A stretch of DNA of 64,000 bases from an uncultured Bradyrhizobium sp. GTDB taxonomy: Bacteria > Pseudomonadota > Alphaproteobacteria > Rhizobiales > Xanthobacteraceae. Below the pieces are notes generated by a model, which worked only from the letters and a program-made list of their open reading frames with translations, had not been told where the DNA came from and did no database searches. The stretch covers positions 1 to 64,000 of the forward strand of contig NZ_CAKZJO010000046.1 of the NCBI RefSeq assembly GCF_936943645.1. Direction: 5' to 3'. The translations under genes were made by a program, and so were the position numbers. Positions 20,097 through 30,920 of this stretch are shown piece by piece (the stretch's first letter is position 1; every line of letters starts with the position of its first letter).

Positions 20097-20628
20097 ATGT
20101 GGCAACGACCCCGACGCAACCTCATGGCAGCCGAAGCAATTCTCGCGTCGATCTCGCTCGGAGCTCTGCTCGGCTCGGCGTCCGGCGCCGAGTTCGGCGA
20201 TCGGAGCGGCCTTCCGATACCCCGCTTCGTCTCGGTCAAGAGCAAGCCTGCCAATGTCCGCACCGGGCCGGGCGTCGACTACCCGCTGCGATGGACATTC
20301 GTTCGACGCCATCTCCCCGTCGAGATCCTCGCCGAGTTCGGCAATTGGCGACGCATTCGCGACGCCGACGGCGAAGAAGGTTGGATTTTGGCGGCATTGC
20401 TGTCCGGTCGGAGGACTGCCTTGGTCGGCTCCCTGGTCGGCGGCCAAGCCGGTGCGGCTTCTGAAACAATCCCGGCCGAATGCGCCGGTCAATGCAATCG
20501 TCGAGCCGCGCGTTCTGGTGGGGGTGAAGACGTGCGCCGGCACGTGGTGTTACGTGCGCGCTCAGGCATTCTCAGGTTACGTCAGGCAGTCCAGACTGTG
20601 GGGGGTCTATCCCGGCGAAGCCTTTTGA
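20097..20628 (+). pseudogene. SH3-domain (YgiM-type) exported protein, interrupted by a frameshift
   Basis: The first part, from the ATG at 20097 (a GTG at 20067 is possible), encodes a signal peptide (ASISLGALLGSASGAEFG) and one bacterial SH3 domain (SKPANVRTGPGVDYPLRW ... LAEFGNWRRIRDADGEEGWI). It runs on to LLSGRRTALV at about 20426. The rest of the family's second SH3-like half is in the next frame: APWSAAKPVRLLKQ, then VLVGVKTCAGTWCYVRAQ and GYVRQSRLWGVYPGEAF up to the TGA at 20626-20628. The switch from frame 3 to frame 1 must occur between about 20418 and 20435, equivalent to one extra base. Joined, the product would be about 177 residues, probably a periplasmic cell-wall-associated protein. 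A sequencing error or a true mutation could explain the break. Confidence 0.75.
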
Positions 20629-20677
20629 AGAGCCGGCGAGATCAAGCGATCGATCGTGCAGTTTCCTCGCGCGTGTG

Positions 20678-21883
20678 TCAGCGCGCGTCGGCCGGAGCCC
20701 GCTGCTTGAGCAACCGGGCGCAGGCGAAGCCAAGCACCACCATGATCCCGGCGCTCGCGAACAGGGTCGGCATCTTGCCGGCATGCTGGAGCCCGAAGCC
20801 GTAGGCGAGCGGTCCCACCGTCTGGCCCATGAAGAAGAAGAACGAATGCAGCGACAACGCGGTGGCGCGCGCCTCGACCGAGAGCTCGCTGGCAAAGACC
20901 TGCAGACAGCCATGGGCGATGTAGAAGCCCCAGCCCATCACGATGAGGTTGAGTGCCTGCACTTCCCAGCGTGGACCGAACGCAACGGCAATGAGTTGCG
21001 AAGCAACCAGGGTCATGCCCGCGATCATCATGCCCTTGACGCCGAGCCACGGCAGCAGTCGCGACACCGTCAGCGTGTAGAACAGGCCGCCGACCGCAAA
21101 GCCCGCGATGACGAGGCCGGCGATCGAGAGCGAGGTCTGCCCCTGCTCGAACAGGAACGAGGCGATGTAGGGAAACAGGCCGAGCACGCAGCAGCCTTCG
21201 ATGAACACCGCAGAGTAGCAGACATAGGCATTGGGGTTGGTGAAGATGGTGCGGTAGCCGGCCTTGAGCGCCGAGAGGCTGGTCTTCGGCGGATGCTGGA
21301 CCTTGGCGCCGTGAAAGCCGGCGGCGACCGCGATCGAGGCCACGATCACGAGCCCGCCGAGCACCGCGAGCACGCCGCGCCAGCCGAGGAAGTCGCCGAT
21401 CAGACCCGAAGCCGAGGCACCGAGCAGATTGCCCGTCATGGCGCCGGCAAGCGTGCGGCTGATCGCGACCTGGCGTTTCTCGGGGCCGACGAGATCGCTG
21501 GTCAGGCTGAGCGCTACCGGAAACACGCCGCCCGAGCCGATGCCGGCGAGAATGCGGGTCGCAAACAGGACCGAGAACGAGGACGAAAATGCGCCCAGGA
21601 TGTTGGCAAGGCCGAGCAGCGCGAGGCAGCCGATCATCAGCCGCGTCTTGCCGAACAGGTCGGCGGCGGCGCCGACGATCGGCTGGATGATCGAGAAGGT
21701 GAAGGCGAACACCGCGGCAAAGCCGGCGGCAGTCGCGATGCTGACGCCGAAATCCTCGGCGACGTGCGGCAGCACCGGGTCGAGCGCGCGCGCCGACAAA
21801 GCCGCTGCGAAGCTTGCGCCTGAGATGACGTAGAGTGCTGTCGGCAGGCCGTGATCGTGCGGCCGCGCCTCGCTGTTCGGCAT
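20678..21883 (-). CDS. MFS transporter
   Basis: This major facilitator superfamily permease has 401 residues and about twelve hydrophobic segments. The signature loop between helices 2 and 3 is GAAADLFGKTRLMIG, and ATRILAGIGSGGVFPVALSL is helix 4, typical of drug- and metabolite-efflux members of the DHA type. The second half contains PWLGVKGMMIAGM, the equivalent loop. The start codon at 21881-21883 overlaps the kdsA stop by one base (TGATG), so the two genes are translationally coupled. The frame extends upstream through kdsA in another frame, but that part is not real. The substrate is unknown. Confidence 0.9.
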   Translation of the reverse strand: MPNSEARPHDHGLPTALYVISGASFAAALSARALDPVLPHVAEDFGVSIATAAGFAAVFAFTFSIIQPIVGAAADLFGKTRLMIGCLALLGLANILGAFSSSFSVLFATRILAGIGSGGVFPVALSLTSDLVGPEKRQVAISRTLAGAMTGNLLGASASGLIGDFLGWRGVLAVLGGLVIVASIAVAAGFHGAKVQHPPKTSLSALKAGYRTIFTNPNAYVCYSAVFIEGCCVLGLFPYIASFLFEQGQTSLSIAGLVIAGFAVGGLFYTLTVSRLLPWLGVKGMMIAGMTLVASQLIAVAFGPRWEVQALNLIVMGWGFYIAHGCLQVFASELSVEARATALSLHSFFFFMGQTVGPLAYGFGLQHAGKMPTLFASAGIMVVLGFACARLLKQRAPADAR

Positions 21884-22731
21884 CAGCGCGGGTTCTTCGC
21901 CAGCACGTCGAACGCCATCAGCCTGGCGATCAGCCCCTCGAACTCGCGCAGCGGCACCATGTTGGGTCCGTCGGAAGGGGCCCGATCGGGATCGGGATGG
22001 GTCTCGATGAAGACGCCGGCAACGCCGACCGCCACGGCCGCGCGTGCGAGCACCGGCACGAATTCGCGCTCGCCACCCGACGAGGCCCCCTTCCCGCCCG
22101 GCTGCTGCACCGAATGGGTGGCATCGAAGATCACGGGTGCACCGGTGGTGCGCGCCATGATCGGCAGTGCGCGCATGTCGGAGACCAGCGTGTTGTAGCC
22201 GAACGACACGCCGCGCTCGGTGACGAGCACGTTGCGATTGTTCGCGCTGGTGATCTTCGTGACGACATTGGTCATGTCCCACGGCGCGAGGAATTGTCCC
22301 TTCTTGACGTTGACGACCTTGCCGGTCGCAGCCGCCGCCAGCAGCAGATCGGTCTGACGGCACAGAAAGGCGGGAATCTGCAAGACGTCCACGGCCTGCG
22401 CCACCTCGGCGCACTGCGCGGCATCGTGCACGTCGGTCAGGACGGGCAGGCCGAGCGAGGCGCGGATCTCGGCGAAGATCGGCAGCGACTGCGCAAGCCC
22501 CAGCCCGCGCGCCGCCGACGCGCTGGTGCGGTTGGCCTTGTCGAACGAGGTTTTGTAGACGAGCCCGATGTTCAGCCGCGCCGCGATCTCCTTCAGCGCG
22601 GAGGCGACCTCCAGCGCATGCTGGCGGCTTTCGAGCTGGCAGGGTCCGGCAATGATCGAGATCGGCAGATCGTTGCCGAACTTGACCTTTCCGATGGTGA
22701 CGACCGGCGCCGCTGAATGCGAAGAGCTCAA
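21883..22731 (-). CDS. kdsA: 3-deoxy-8-phosphooctulonate synthase (KDO8P synthase)
   Basis: This 282-residue enzyme condenses phosphoenolpyruvate and arabinose 5-phosphate to make KDO-8-phosphate for the lipopolysaccharide core. [18 protein letters not shown] (about residues 24-41) is the PEP-binding start. [12 protein letters not shown] is the conserved KANRS-type loop, followed by [10 protein letters not shown] and the [16 protein letters not shown] segment. [12 protein letters not shown] is the late motif. The start is a TTG at 22731 with GAGGG 8 bp upstream; no ATG is available before the first strand. It belongs functionally with the lpx genes at the other end of the window. Confidence 0.96.
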   Translation of the reverse strand: MSSSHSAAPVVTIGKVKFGNDLPISIIAGPCQLESRQHALEVASALKEIAARLNIGLVYKTSFDKANRTSASAARGLGLAQSLPIFAEIRASLGLPVLTDVHDAAQCAEVAQAVDVLQIPAFLCRQTDLLLAAAATGKVVNVKKGQFLAPWDMTNVVTKITSANNRNVLVTERGVSFGYNTLVSDMRALPIMARTTGAPVIFDATHSVQQPGGKGASSGGEREFVPVLARAAVAVGVAGVFIETHPDPDRAPSDGPNMVPLREFEGLIARLMAFDVLAKNPR

Positions 22732-22862
22732 GACAATTTCCCTCGTTTCGGCGCGACCATAGCCGCCACGAGGGTCGGATCAACCCTATTCGGCCCGGGT
22801 TGTCAGAATATCAGGGTTGCGCCGGGGTTCCCGGCGCGCCCCTTGCACTTGCAGGACGGTGG

Positions 22863-23189
22863 TTACTTGACCGCGGAGAACGCGGTCGGCGTCAGCAGCT
22901 GGCTGACGATATTGCCGACGATCTGGCCGTCGGCTTCGCTCTCGGCGCGCGCCTTCATCCAGTCCGGATCGGTCATGAACGCGCCCCACTTCTTCTCGCG
23001 ATCGGCGAGCGAATCCCAGGCCAGGAAATAGGTCAGCTCCTGGTTGGATTCACCGATCATCGTGGTGAAGAACCCGGCCTGCTTGATGCCGTGCTTCTCC
23101 CAGATCTTCAGCGTGGCGGTCTCGAACCGCTTCAACAGCGCCGGCAGCCGGCCGGGCACGCAACGATAAACGCGCATTTCGTAGATCAT
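22863..23189 (-). CDS. NIPSNAP family protein
   Basis: A 108-residue member of the NIPSNAP family (ferredoxin-like dimeric alpha/beta barrel). It opens with MIYEMRVYRCVPGRLPALLKRFE and has the typical TMIGESNQELTYFLAWDS strand-turn-strand and WGAFMTDPDW. These proteins are small cytosolic dimers; their biochemical role in bacteria is unclear, although some catabolic gene clusters contain them. It stands alone, 131 bp upstream of kdsA on the same strand. The start ATG at 23189 is well placed. Confidence 0.9.
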   Translation of the reverse strand: MIYEMRVYRCVPGRLPALLKRFETATLKIWEKHGIKQAGFFTTMIGESNQELTYFLAWDSLADREKKWGAFMTDPDWMKARAESEADGQIVGNIVSQLLTPTAFSAVK

Positions 23190-23660
23190 TGTTGTTTTCT
23201 CCCAAAACAGGTCCGGCGGTTATAATGGCTGCCAAAAGCGCTGTCTTGAGCGCTCGCCGGCCGCCCCCGTGGCGTTTCGCGCATGGCTTCTTGATCTACC
23301 GCTTCGGCCAAGGCAGGAGATCGGACCTGAGATAAAGATTGCAGAAGGCGACCACGGTCCGCGATGCAAAAACCTTCTCGGTTGAATCGGGAAGCGCGGA
23401 GCCGATCCAACGAACCGCGTCTTCATTCCTGCAACCGCCAGGAGATCGTCCGGTGCGGTATCGCCCGTCATGCCAGCGCTCGGCACCTTATCCTACCGTG
23501 CCCGCAAGAGGGCGCACGTCGCGCTCCGAGCACAATCTACTTGCAGATGTACGAGAAAGGATCCGCCGCGAAGCTCTATGGCCGCGCCCCAGCATGATCG
23601 CCAAATACATCAATTGGTGGGCGGCTCGCGAGAGAGAAGAGATGCCTGAATCCAAAGCTA
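23190..23660. other. Non-coding stretch bordering the AT-rich island
   Basis: About 470 bp with no gene I can support. Short open frames here are arginine- and serine-rich and lack family features. GC content falls towards the right, where the AT-rich orphan gene begins. A degraded gene or insertion remnant is possible but not demonstrable. Confidence 0.5.
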
Positions 23661-24518
23661 TCAAATTTTTACGCTTAGGTGATTCCGAACCGAAGACGGA
23701 ATTTGAGCTGAACCAATAGCATTCTCTAACTCGGATGCTAAGCCGAGAGTTCCCGCTTGAAACAGGCTCGCCTCAAGCTTCACTTGGAGATTTTTGACGT
23801 CTGCAAGGCTCGAACCTGCAGGAAACTCCCTCCTCTTGTCGAAGTAATAGTGCCCTCTAACCTTGCCTTCTTTCCATTCCATGGATGGGTTCTGCCCCCA
23901 AAAAAACACATCGCCCCTCACTGATTTGATTTTCAGTGGCCTCATGAATCGTTTGGACGGCTCACAAATTCTGTCAAATTCCTTGATTGCGGCCGTGGCC
24001 GCCTCATCCGACGCAAACTCGATGAATTTCGAGATTTTCTCCGTCCTTAATTCCTCCGTCTGATGCTTCTCTGGTTCTTCCTGCTCTCTTCCAAATACAT
24101 CGTCGAAGACCTGGGGAAGCCCCTCGGCACTTCTGAGAGTCTTTCGTAAAATGCTCTCAAATTGATCCCGCACAATGAATTTAGGAAGCGCGTAGAAGCG
24201 ATCGTCGGAAATCGCCTTGTATTCTTCGATCCATTCAACGAGCGGAACTAAGACGTTCTTGTCAAATTGCTGAACTTGAAATGCCATTACTGCATTGAAG
24301 TTCTGCCGCTGATATACAGCGGCAAATTCTCGACCTATTTGCCGCGCTCCACTCGCTTCTTTGCTTCGCACAAGCCGTTCGATCCAAGACCGCGTGGTCT
24401 CTTCGGCCTGCTTCTTGAGTAGCTCTTTCGCATAATCCGCGACAACTGTCGCAATGTCGGTCTGCAGCACCTTGCCTGTCCAGACCATCGCCTCGCCAAC
24501 TATTCTGATCGTGCTCAT
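23661..24518 (-). CDS. Orphan hypothetical protein in an AT-rich island
   Basis: I do not recognise this protein. It has 285 residues from the ATG at 24518, which has GGGG 6 bp upstream; ATGs at 24530 and 24578 are alternatives. It is soluble and highly charged, with a predicted helical N-terminal half (VVADYAKELLKKQAEETTR) and a more mixed C-terminal half containing VFFWGQNPSMEWKEGKVRG and a Tyr/Phe-rich strand HYYFDKRREF. No signal peptide or membrane helix is visible. Base composition and codon use (many A/T third positions) differ sharply from its neighbours, which suggests recent transfer. It is isolated between the NIPSNAP gene and pyrG, with a tandem repeat at its 5' side. Confidence 0.65.
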   Translation of the reverse strand: MSTIRIVGEAMVWTGKVLQTDIATVVADYAKELLKKQAEETTRSWIERLVRSKEASGARQIGREFAAVYQRQNFNAVMAFQVQQFDKNVLVPLVEWIEEYKAISDDRFYALPKFIVRDQFESILRKTLRSAEGLPQVFDDVFGREQEEPEKHQTEELRTEKISKFIEFASDEAATAAIKEFDRICEPSKRFMRPLKIKSVRGDVFFWGQNPSMEWKEGKVRGHYYFDKRREFPAGSSLADVKNLQVKLEASLFQAGTLGLASELENAIGSAQIPSSVRNHLSVKI

Positions 24519-24620
24519 CTTCGACCCCATGCACAATCTAAAAGAACATGAGGCTAGCTCACAATCATCGGTAGTCAATCAAAATAAGCGGAAGAAAGGC
24601 CCCGAAACGACACTCGCGAG

Positions 24621-24660
24621 CAAGTCTACTTGGAATGTAACAAGTCTACTCAGAATGTAA
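24621..24660. repeat. Two adjacent 20-bp direct repeats
   Basis: Two copies of a 20-mer sit end to end (24621-24640 and 24641-24660). Both have the form CAAGTCTACT-NN-GAATGTAA and differ only in the two middle bases (TG against CA). They lie just beyond the pyrG stop codon and about 100 bp upstream of the orphan gene, inside the AT-rich island. They could be paired binding sites or the scar of an insertion. Confidence 0.85.
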
Positions 24661-24682
24661 GAAGGCTTGCGCCTTGAGCCGG

Positions 24683-26326
<1,644 letters not shown>

Positions 26327-26480
26327 CTAATCCCTCGAATTCGATTCGCCAAAGCGATTCGTATTCCGCCCCAAAGATTTTGCGGGCCTGTGGGTGAGCC
26401 AAAACGAAGAGTGGTGACAGTGCCTTGATGGGGATTCTTGATGCAGGACGGTAGCAGCCGCCCTGCATGGCGCCCCTGCT

Positions 26481-26867
26481 TTATTGCGAGCGCGGCACCT
26501 GCGGGCCGGTCGGGGCCGGCGCCTGCTGCTGCTCGTCGGCCTTCTTCAGCGAATCCAGGATGCCGCCCGAGGTCGGCGGCGCGACCGGCGATCCGCCGGC
26601 CGGCTGGCCCTGCGACGCCGGCGTGCCGATGATCGACGACGGCGCGCGGCTGTAGCCGGCGTGCCAGGACAGGAACATGCTGGTGAGGAAGAAGCCCGCA
26701 GCCAGGATTGCGGTGGTCCGCGTCAGCAGATTCGCGGTGCCGCGGCTGGACATGAAGCCCGCACCGCCGCCCATGCCGAGGCCGCCGCCTTCCGACTTCT
26801 GGAGCAGGACGGCGCCGATCATCACGGCGACGATCATGAGGTGGATGACGATGACAACGGTCTGCAT
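26481..26867 (-). CDS. secG: Protein translocase subunit SecG
   Basis: A 128-residue inner-membrane component of the SecYEG translocon. Helix 1 is VVIVIHLMIVAVMIGAVLLQ. The conserved loop KSEGGGLGMGGGAGFMSSRGT and the helix 2 segment AILAAGFFLTSMFLSWHAGY follow. The C-terminal third is a Pro/Gly/Ala/Gln-rich disordered tail, longer than in enterobacteria but usual in alphaproteobacteria. It is preceded by tpiA on the same strand with 139 bp between, which include a hairpin at 26951-26981. Confidence 0.95.
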   Translation of the reverse strand: MQTVVIVIHLMIVAVMIGAVLLQKSEGGGLGMGGGAGFMSSRGTANLLTRTTAILAAGFFLTSMFLSWHAGYSRAPSSIIGTPASQGQPAGGSPVAPPTSGGILDSLKKADEQQQAPAPTGPQVPRSQ

Positions 26868-26950
26868 GGTGCCCTTCCGTCACAAGCGGACGGCGCCTGA
26901 CGGCGGCCGATCGCGCTTCGCGGGTTTTCCTGAAGTTGCGCGGTGTTACA

Positions 26951-26981
26951 CGATCGGAGGTGGCATTGCCACCCCCGATCG
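26951..26981 (-). terminator. Strong hairpin between tpiA and secG
   Basis: Arms of 14 bp (26951-26964 and 26968-26981, one mismatch) enclose a 3-nt loop 25 bp after the tpiA stop. No T-run follows on the minus strand, so it may be a processing or partial termination hairpin that uncouples tpiA from secG rather than a complete terminator. Confidence 0.5.
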
Positions 26982-27006
26982 GCCCCGAACCAAAGCTTTG
27001 GGTTAG

Positions 27007-27762
27007 CTAGGGACACCCCTTCGCGATCGCAAGGAAATCGGCCGCTTTCAGGCTGGCGCCGCCGACCAGGGCACCGTTGACGTTCTTGACGGCCATCAGC
27101 TCGGTCGCGTTCGAGGGCTTGACCGAGCCGCCATAGAGGATCCGCATCCGGCCACCATCGGCCTTGAACCTGGAGGTCAGGAATTCCCGGATAAACCCAT
27201 GAATCTGCTCGACATCCTGGGCGGTCGGGGTCAGGCCGGTGCCGATCGCCCAGACCGGCTCATAGGCCACGATCAGGTTGGCGGCGGTCGAGCCATCAGG
27301 CAGCGAGCCGGCAAGCTGCCCACGCAGGATGTCGAGGGTCTGGCCGGCGTCGCGCTGGGCTTGTGTCTCGCCGATGCAGACGATCGCCGTCGCCCCGGCA
27401 CGCCAGGCGGCTTCGGCCTTCTGGCGGATCAGGGCATCGCCCTCGCCGTGGTCGGCGCGGCGCTCGGAATGACCGACAATGATGGCGCTCGCGCCCGCGT
27501 CCACCAGCATTTCCGCGGCGATATCGCCGGTATGGGCGCCGGAGGCCTTGGGATGGCAATCCTGGGCGCCCACCGCGACCTTCTTGCCGCGCGCCTTGTC
27601 GGCAAAGGCCGCGATCAGGGTCGCCGGCGGGCAGACCAGCAGATCGGCCTTGGCGGCGACATCTGCCGCGCCGCTGAGCATGGCGTCGAATTCGGCAGTC
27701 GAGCCCTTCAGCCCGTTCATCTTCCAATTGCCGGCGATCAGGGGGCGGATGGCATCGGTCAT
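27007..27762 (-). CDS. tpiA: Triosephosphate isomerase
   Basis: This 251-residue glycolytic isomerase interconverts dihydroxyacetone phosphate and glyceraldehyde 3-phosphate. [12 protein letters not shown] holds the catalytic Lys, IIVGHSERR the catalytic His, and [12 protein letters not shown] the catalytic Glu. [11 protein letters not shown] and GGASLK are the phosphate-binding loops. The ATG at 27762 puts the first strand eight residues in, as expected; a TTG five codons upstream is less likely. It is divergent from ppiD. Confidence 0.97.
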   Translation of the reverse strand: MTDAIRPLIAGNWKMNGLKGSTAEFDAMLSGAADVAAKADLLVCPPATLIAAFADKARGKKVAVGAQDCHPKASGAHTGDIAAEMLVDAGASAIIVGHSERRADHGEGDALIRQKAEAAWRAGATAIVCIGETQAQRDAGQTLDILRGQLAGSLPDGSTAANLIVAYEPVWAIGTGLTPTAQDVEQIHGFIREFLTSRFKADGGRMRILYGGSVKPSNATELMAVKNVNGALVGGASLKAADFLAIAKGCP

Positions 27763-27986
27763 GTCAATGTCCAGCAAAATGAGGTTTGCGCATGCGCTAG
27801 CAGAGCTGCCGTGGCAGTTCCAGAGAGGAGAGGCCTTTAACCGCAGCTTCCAGTGGTCGCCTGACCCGAGGTTGCGGGGGGAAAGCCGCCACTTTATGAT
27901 GATTGATCAATTTGGTGACGCGCTTTTGCGGAATCTGCATTAGGACGCGCTCCCGTTCCCCTCCTGACCAAAACAAGTTGGACCAA

Positions 27987-29885
27987 ATGCTTCGAGGAAT
28001 GCGCAAGGCCTCATCAAACTGGGTCGGCAAGACCATTATGGCGATCGTGATGGGCGTGCTGATCATCAGTTTCGGCATTTGGGGAATCGCCGACATCTTC
28101 AAGGGCTTCGGGCAGTCCACGGTGGCCAAGATCGGCAGCACCGAGATTTCGCTGAACGAGTTCCGCCAGATCTACACCGACCGCCTGCAGCAGATCAGCC
28201 GCCAGTTCGGCCGCCCCCTCACGCCCGACCAGGCGCGTGCCTTCGGCCTCGACCGCCAGGTGCTGCAGCAGACCATCGCGGAAGCCGCCCTCGACGAGGA
28301 GGCGCGCCGGCTCGGGCTCGGCCAGTCCGACGACCAGATCCGCCAGGTCATCATGAGCGACCCCAACTTCAAGGGCGTCGGCGGCAATTTCGATGCGAAC
28401 CGCTTCCAGGCCATGATCCGCAATTTCGGCTATACCGAGCAGCGCTACGTCGCCGAGCAGCGCAAGGTGTCGCTGCGACGGCAGATCACCGGCACGATCG
28501 GCGCCGGCCTCGAGCCGCCGAAAACCATGCTCGACGTGCTGACGCGCTTCCAGAACGAGCAGCGCACCATTGAATTCGTCAGGCTCGATGCCGCCCAGGC
28601 AGGGCAGATCGACGCGCCCTCGCCCGAAGCGCTCGCGGCCTATTTCGAGGATCACAAGGTCCAGTTCCGCGCGCCTGAATATCGCAAGATCTCCTTCGTG
28701 GTGGTCTCGCCGGAAGAAATCGGAAAATGGACTGAAGTCTCGGACGAGGACGCCAGGAAGGTGTTCGAGCAGCGCAAGGACCGGCTCGGCACGCCGGAGA
28801 AGCGCCAGATCCAGCAGATCGTCTTCCCCAACGCCGCTGAAGCGCAGGCCGCCCGGGAGCGGCTCGTCGGCGGCATGTCGTTCGAGGACCTCGGCAAGGA
28901 GCGTGGGCTTAGTGCCTCCGATGTCGATCTCGGCCTCGTCACCAAGTCCGCGCTGGATGCTGCGGTCGGCGAAGCCGCCTTCGCGCTTCCCGCCGGCGAG
29001 ATCAGCCAGCCGATCCAGGGCGCGCTCGGCACGTCCATCGTCAAGGTCGACAAGATCGAGCCGGGCGCCGCGGCCGACTATGCGAAGCTTGCCGGCGACA
29101 TCAAGCGCGAGCTCGCCACCGAGCGTGCGCGCGTCAAGGTCAACGACCTTCGCGACAAGATGGAAGACGAGCGCGGCGGCGGCGCCAGCGTGATCGACGC
29201 GGCACAGAAGCTCGGCCTCACCGCCGTGACCATCGACGCCGTCGACCGCTCCGGCCGCGCCCCGAACGGCCAGCCGGTCGCCAACATTCCGCAGGGCCTC
29301 GACGTGGTGTCGCAGGCCTTCAACACCGATGTCGGCGTCGACAACGACTCGATCTCGTACAAGGGCGGCTATGTCTGGTACGACGTGCTCGCCATCACGC
29401 CCTCGCGCGACCGCAATCTCGACGAGGTCCGCGACCAGGTCGAGGCGCGCTGGCGCCAGGACCAGATCGCGGCCAGGCTCAAGACCAAGGCCACCGAGAT
29501 GGTGCAGAAGCTCGAAGCGGGCGGCAAGCTCGCCGACGAAGCCGCAGCGATCGGCGCCAAGGTCGAGACCGCAAACGGCTTCAAGCGCGACGACACGCCG
29601 GCCAGCGTGCCCGCAGCGGTCGTGTCGGCGACCTTCCGCGCCGCCAAGGACGGTGTCGGCCAGACGCCGGTCACCGGCGGCACCGAGGTGATCGTCTTCC
29701 GCGTCACCGACATCGTCGACCCCGTGGTCGATGCCGCCTCCGACGCGGTCAAGAAGCTGAAGGAGAGCCTCGACCGTGCCCAGACCGAGGAGCAGGTTGC
29801 TTCCTACGTCAACAGGCTTGAAACCGACATCGGGACCACCATTAATCAGGCCGCCTTCGCGCAGGTGACCGGCGCGAACCAGTGA
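27987..29885 (+). CDS. ppiD: Periplasmic chaperone / peptidyl-prolyl isomerase PpiD
   Basis: This 632-residue membrane-anchored folding factor acts on proteins leaving the Sec translocon. It has a short cytoplasmic start (MLRGMRKASSNWVGK) and one membrane helix (TIMAIVMGVLIISFGIWGI, about residues 16-34). A SurA-like N-terminal chaperone domain follows (ISLNEFRQIYTDRLQQISRQ...). The parvulin domain is at about residues 245-365 (YRKISFVVVSPEEI ... LGLVTKSALDAAVGEAAFAL). The ATG at 27987 begins the conserved leader; longer frames add a non-conserved stretch. It heads a ppiD-trpD-trpC-moaC transcription unit with gaps of only 14 and 7 bp. Confidence 0.94.
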   Translation: MLRGMRKASSNWVGKTIMAIVMGVLIISFGIWGIADIFKGFGQSTVAKIGSTEISLNEFRQIYTDRLQQISRQFGRPLTPDQARAFGLDRQVLQQTIAEAALDEEARRLGLGQSDDQIRQVIMSDPNFKGVGGNFDANRFQAMIRNFGYTEQRYVAEQRKVSLRRQITGTIGAGLEPPKTMLDVLTRFQNEQRTIEFVRLDAAQAGQIDAPSPEALAAYFEDHKVQFRAPEYRKISFVVVSPEEIGKWTEVSDEDARKVFEQRKDRLGTPEKRQIQQIVFPNAAEAQAARERLVGGMSFEDLGKERGLSASDVDLGLVTKSALDAAVGEAAFALPAGEISQPIQGALGTSIVKVDKIEPGAAADYAKLAGDIKRELATERARVKVNDLRDKMEDERGGGASVIDAAQKLGLTAVTIDAVDRSGRAPNGQPVANIPQGLDVVSQAFNTDVGVDNDSISYKGGYVWYDVLAITPSRDRNLDEVRDQVEARWRQDQIAARLKTKATEMVQKLEAGGKLADEAAAIGAKVETANGFKRDDTPASVPAAVVSATFRAAKDGVGQTPVTGGTEVIVFRVTDIVDPVVDAASDAVKKLKESLDRAQTEEQVASYVNRLETDIGTTINQAAFAQVTGANQ

Positions 29886-29899
29886 GTTGAAAGCACGCG

Positions 29900-30913
29900 A
29901 TGGACGACCTGAAATCGATCATTGGAAAAGTGGCGACCGGCGCCAGCCTGTCGCGTGACGAAGCCGCTTCCGCCTTCGACGCCATGATGAGTGGCGAGGC
30001 CACGCCCTCGCAGATGGGCGGCCTGCTGATGGCGCTGCGTGTGCGCGGCGAGACCGTGGACGAGATCACCGGCGCGGTTGCGGCGATGCGCTCCAAGATG
30101 CTCACGGTCGATGCGCCCGCGGACGCCGTCGACATCGTCGGCACCGGCGGCGACGGCTCCGGCTCGGTCAATGTCTCGACCTGCGCCTCGTTCATCGTCT
30201 CGGGCGCCGGCGTGCCGGTGGCCAAGCACGGCAACCGCGCGCTGTCGTCGCGCTCGGGCGCCGCCGACGTGCTGGCATCGCTCGGGGTGAAGATCGACCT
30301 CCGGCCCGATCAAGTCGGCCGCTGCGTCCGTGAATGCGGCATCGGCTTCATGTTCGCCCCCGCCCACCATCCCGCCATGAAGAACGTCGGCCCGACCCGG
30401 GTCGAGCTTGCCACGCGCACGATCTTCAACCTGCTCGGTCCCCTCTCCAACCCGGCCGGCGTGAAGCGGCAGATGGTCGGCGTGTTCTCCCGGCAATGGG
30501 TGCAGCCGCTGGCGCAGGTGCTGAAGAATCTCGGCTCCCAGTCCGCCTGGGTGGTGCACGGCTCCGACGGCCTCGACGAGATCACCCTCACCGGCCCGAC
30601 CTTCGTCTCGGCGCTCCACAATGGAGATATCCGGAATTTCGAGGTCACGCCGGAGGACGCCGGCCTGCCCCGCTGCGAAGCCGGCGCCCTCAAGGGCGGT
30701 GACGCCGACGCCAATGCGATCGCGCTGCAAAGCGTGCTCGACGGCAAGCCGAGCCCCTACCGCGACGTCGCCCTGATGAACGCCGCCGCCGCGCTGGTCG
30801 TGGCCGGCCGCGCCAAGGACCTCAAGGAGGGCGTCGCGATCGGCACGAAGTCGATCGGCAGCGGTGCGGCCAGTGCGCGGCTGAAGCACCTGATCGCGGT
30901 CTCGAACGGCTGA
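29900..30913 (+). CDS. trpD: Anthranilate phosphoribosyltransferase
   Basis: This 337-residue tryptophan-pathway enzyme joins anthranilate to [21 protein letters not shown] (about residues 78-94) is the PRPP/Mg loop and [15 protein letters not shown] the anthranilate-side loop. [21 protein letters not shown] and [13 protein letters not shown] are further family signatures. The ATG at 29900 follows the ppiD stop by 14 bp, and trpC begins 7 bp after the stop. No trp leader peptide or attenuator is present here, as expected when trpE is elsewhere. Confidence 0.98.
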   Translation: MDDLKSIIGKVATGASLSRDEAASAFDAMMSGEATPSQMGGLLMALRVRGETVDEITGAVAAMRSKMLTVDAPADAVDIVGTGGDGSGSVNVSTCASFIVSGAGVPVAKHGNRALSSRSGAADVLASLGVKIDLRPDQVGRCVRECGIGFMFAPAHHPAMKNVGPTRVELATRTIFNLLGPLSNPAGVKRQMVGVFSRQWVQPLAQVLKNLGSQSAWVVHGSDGLDEITLTGPTFVSALHNGDIRNFEVTPEDAGLPRCEAGALKGGDADANAIALQSVLDGKPSPYRDVALMNAAAALVVAGRAKDLKEGVAIGTKSIGSGAASARLKHLIAVSNG

Positions 30914-30920
30914 GCGCTCC

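Noticed and set aside
21884-22783. N-terminal half of a 701-codon minus-strand frame that includes the MFS gene
   Set aside because: It overlaps kdsA in another frame and is Arg/Gly-rich without family features. The transporter proper starts at the ATG overlapping the kdsA stop at 21883.
23339-23719. Plus-strand 126-codon frame next to the orphan gene
   Set aside because: No ribosome site or family feature, low-complexity start, and its end overlaps the orphan gene on the other strand.
29886-30920. trp attenuator or leader peptide
   Set aside because: trpD follows ppiD by 14 bp and trpC follows trpD by 7 bp, leaving no room for a leader or attenuator hairpins.
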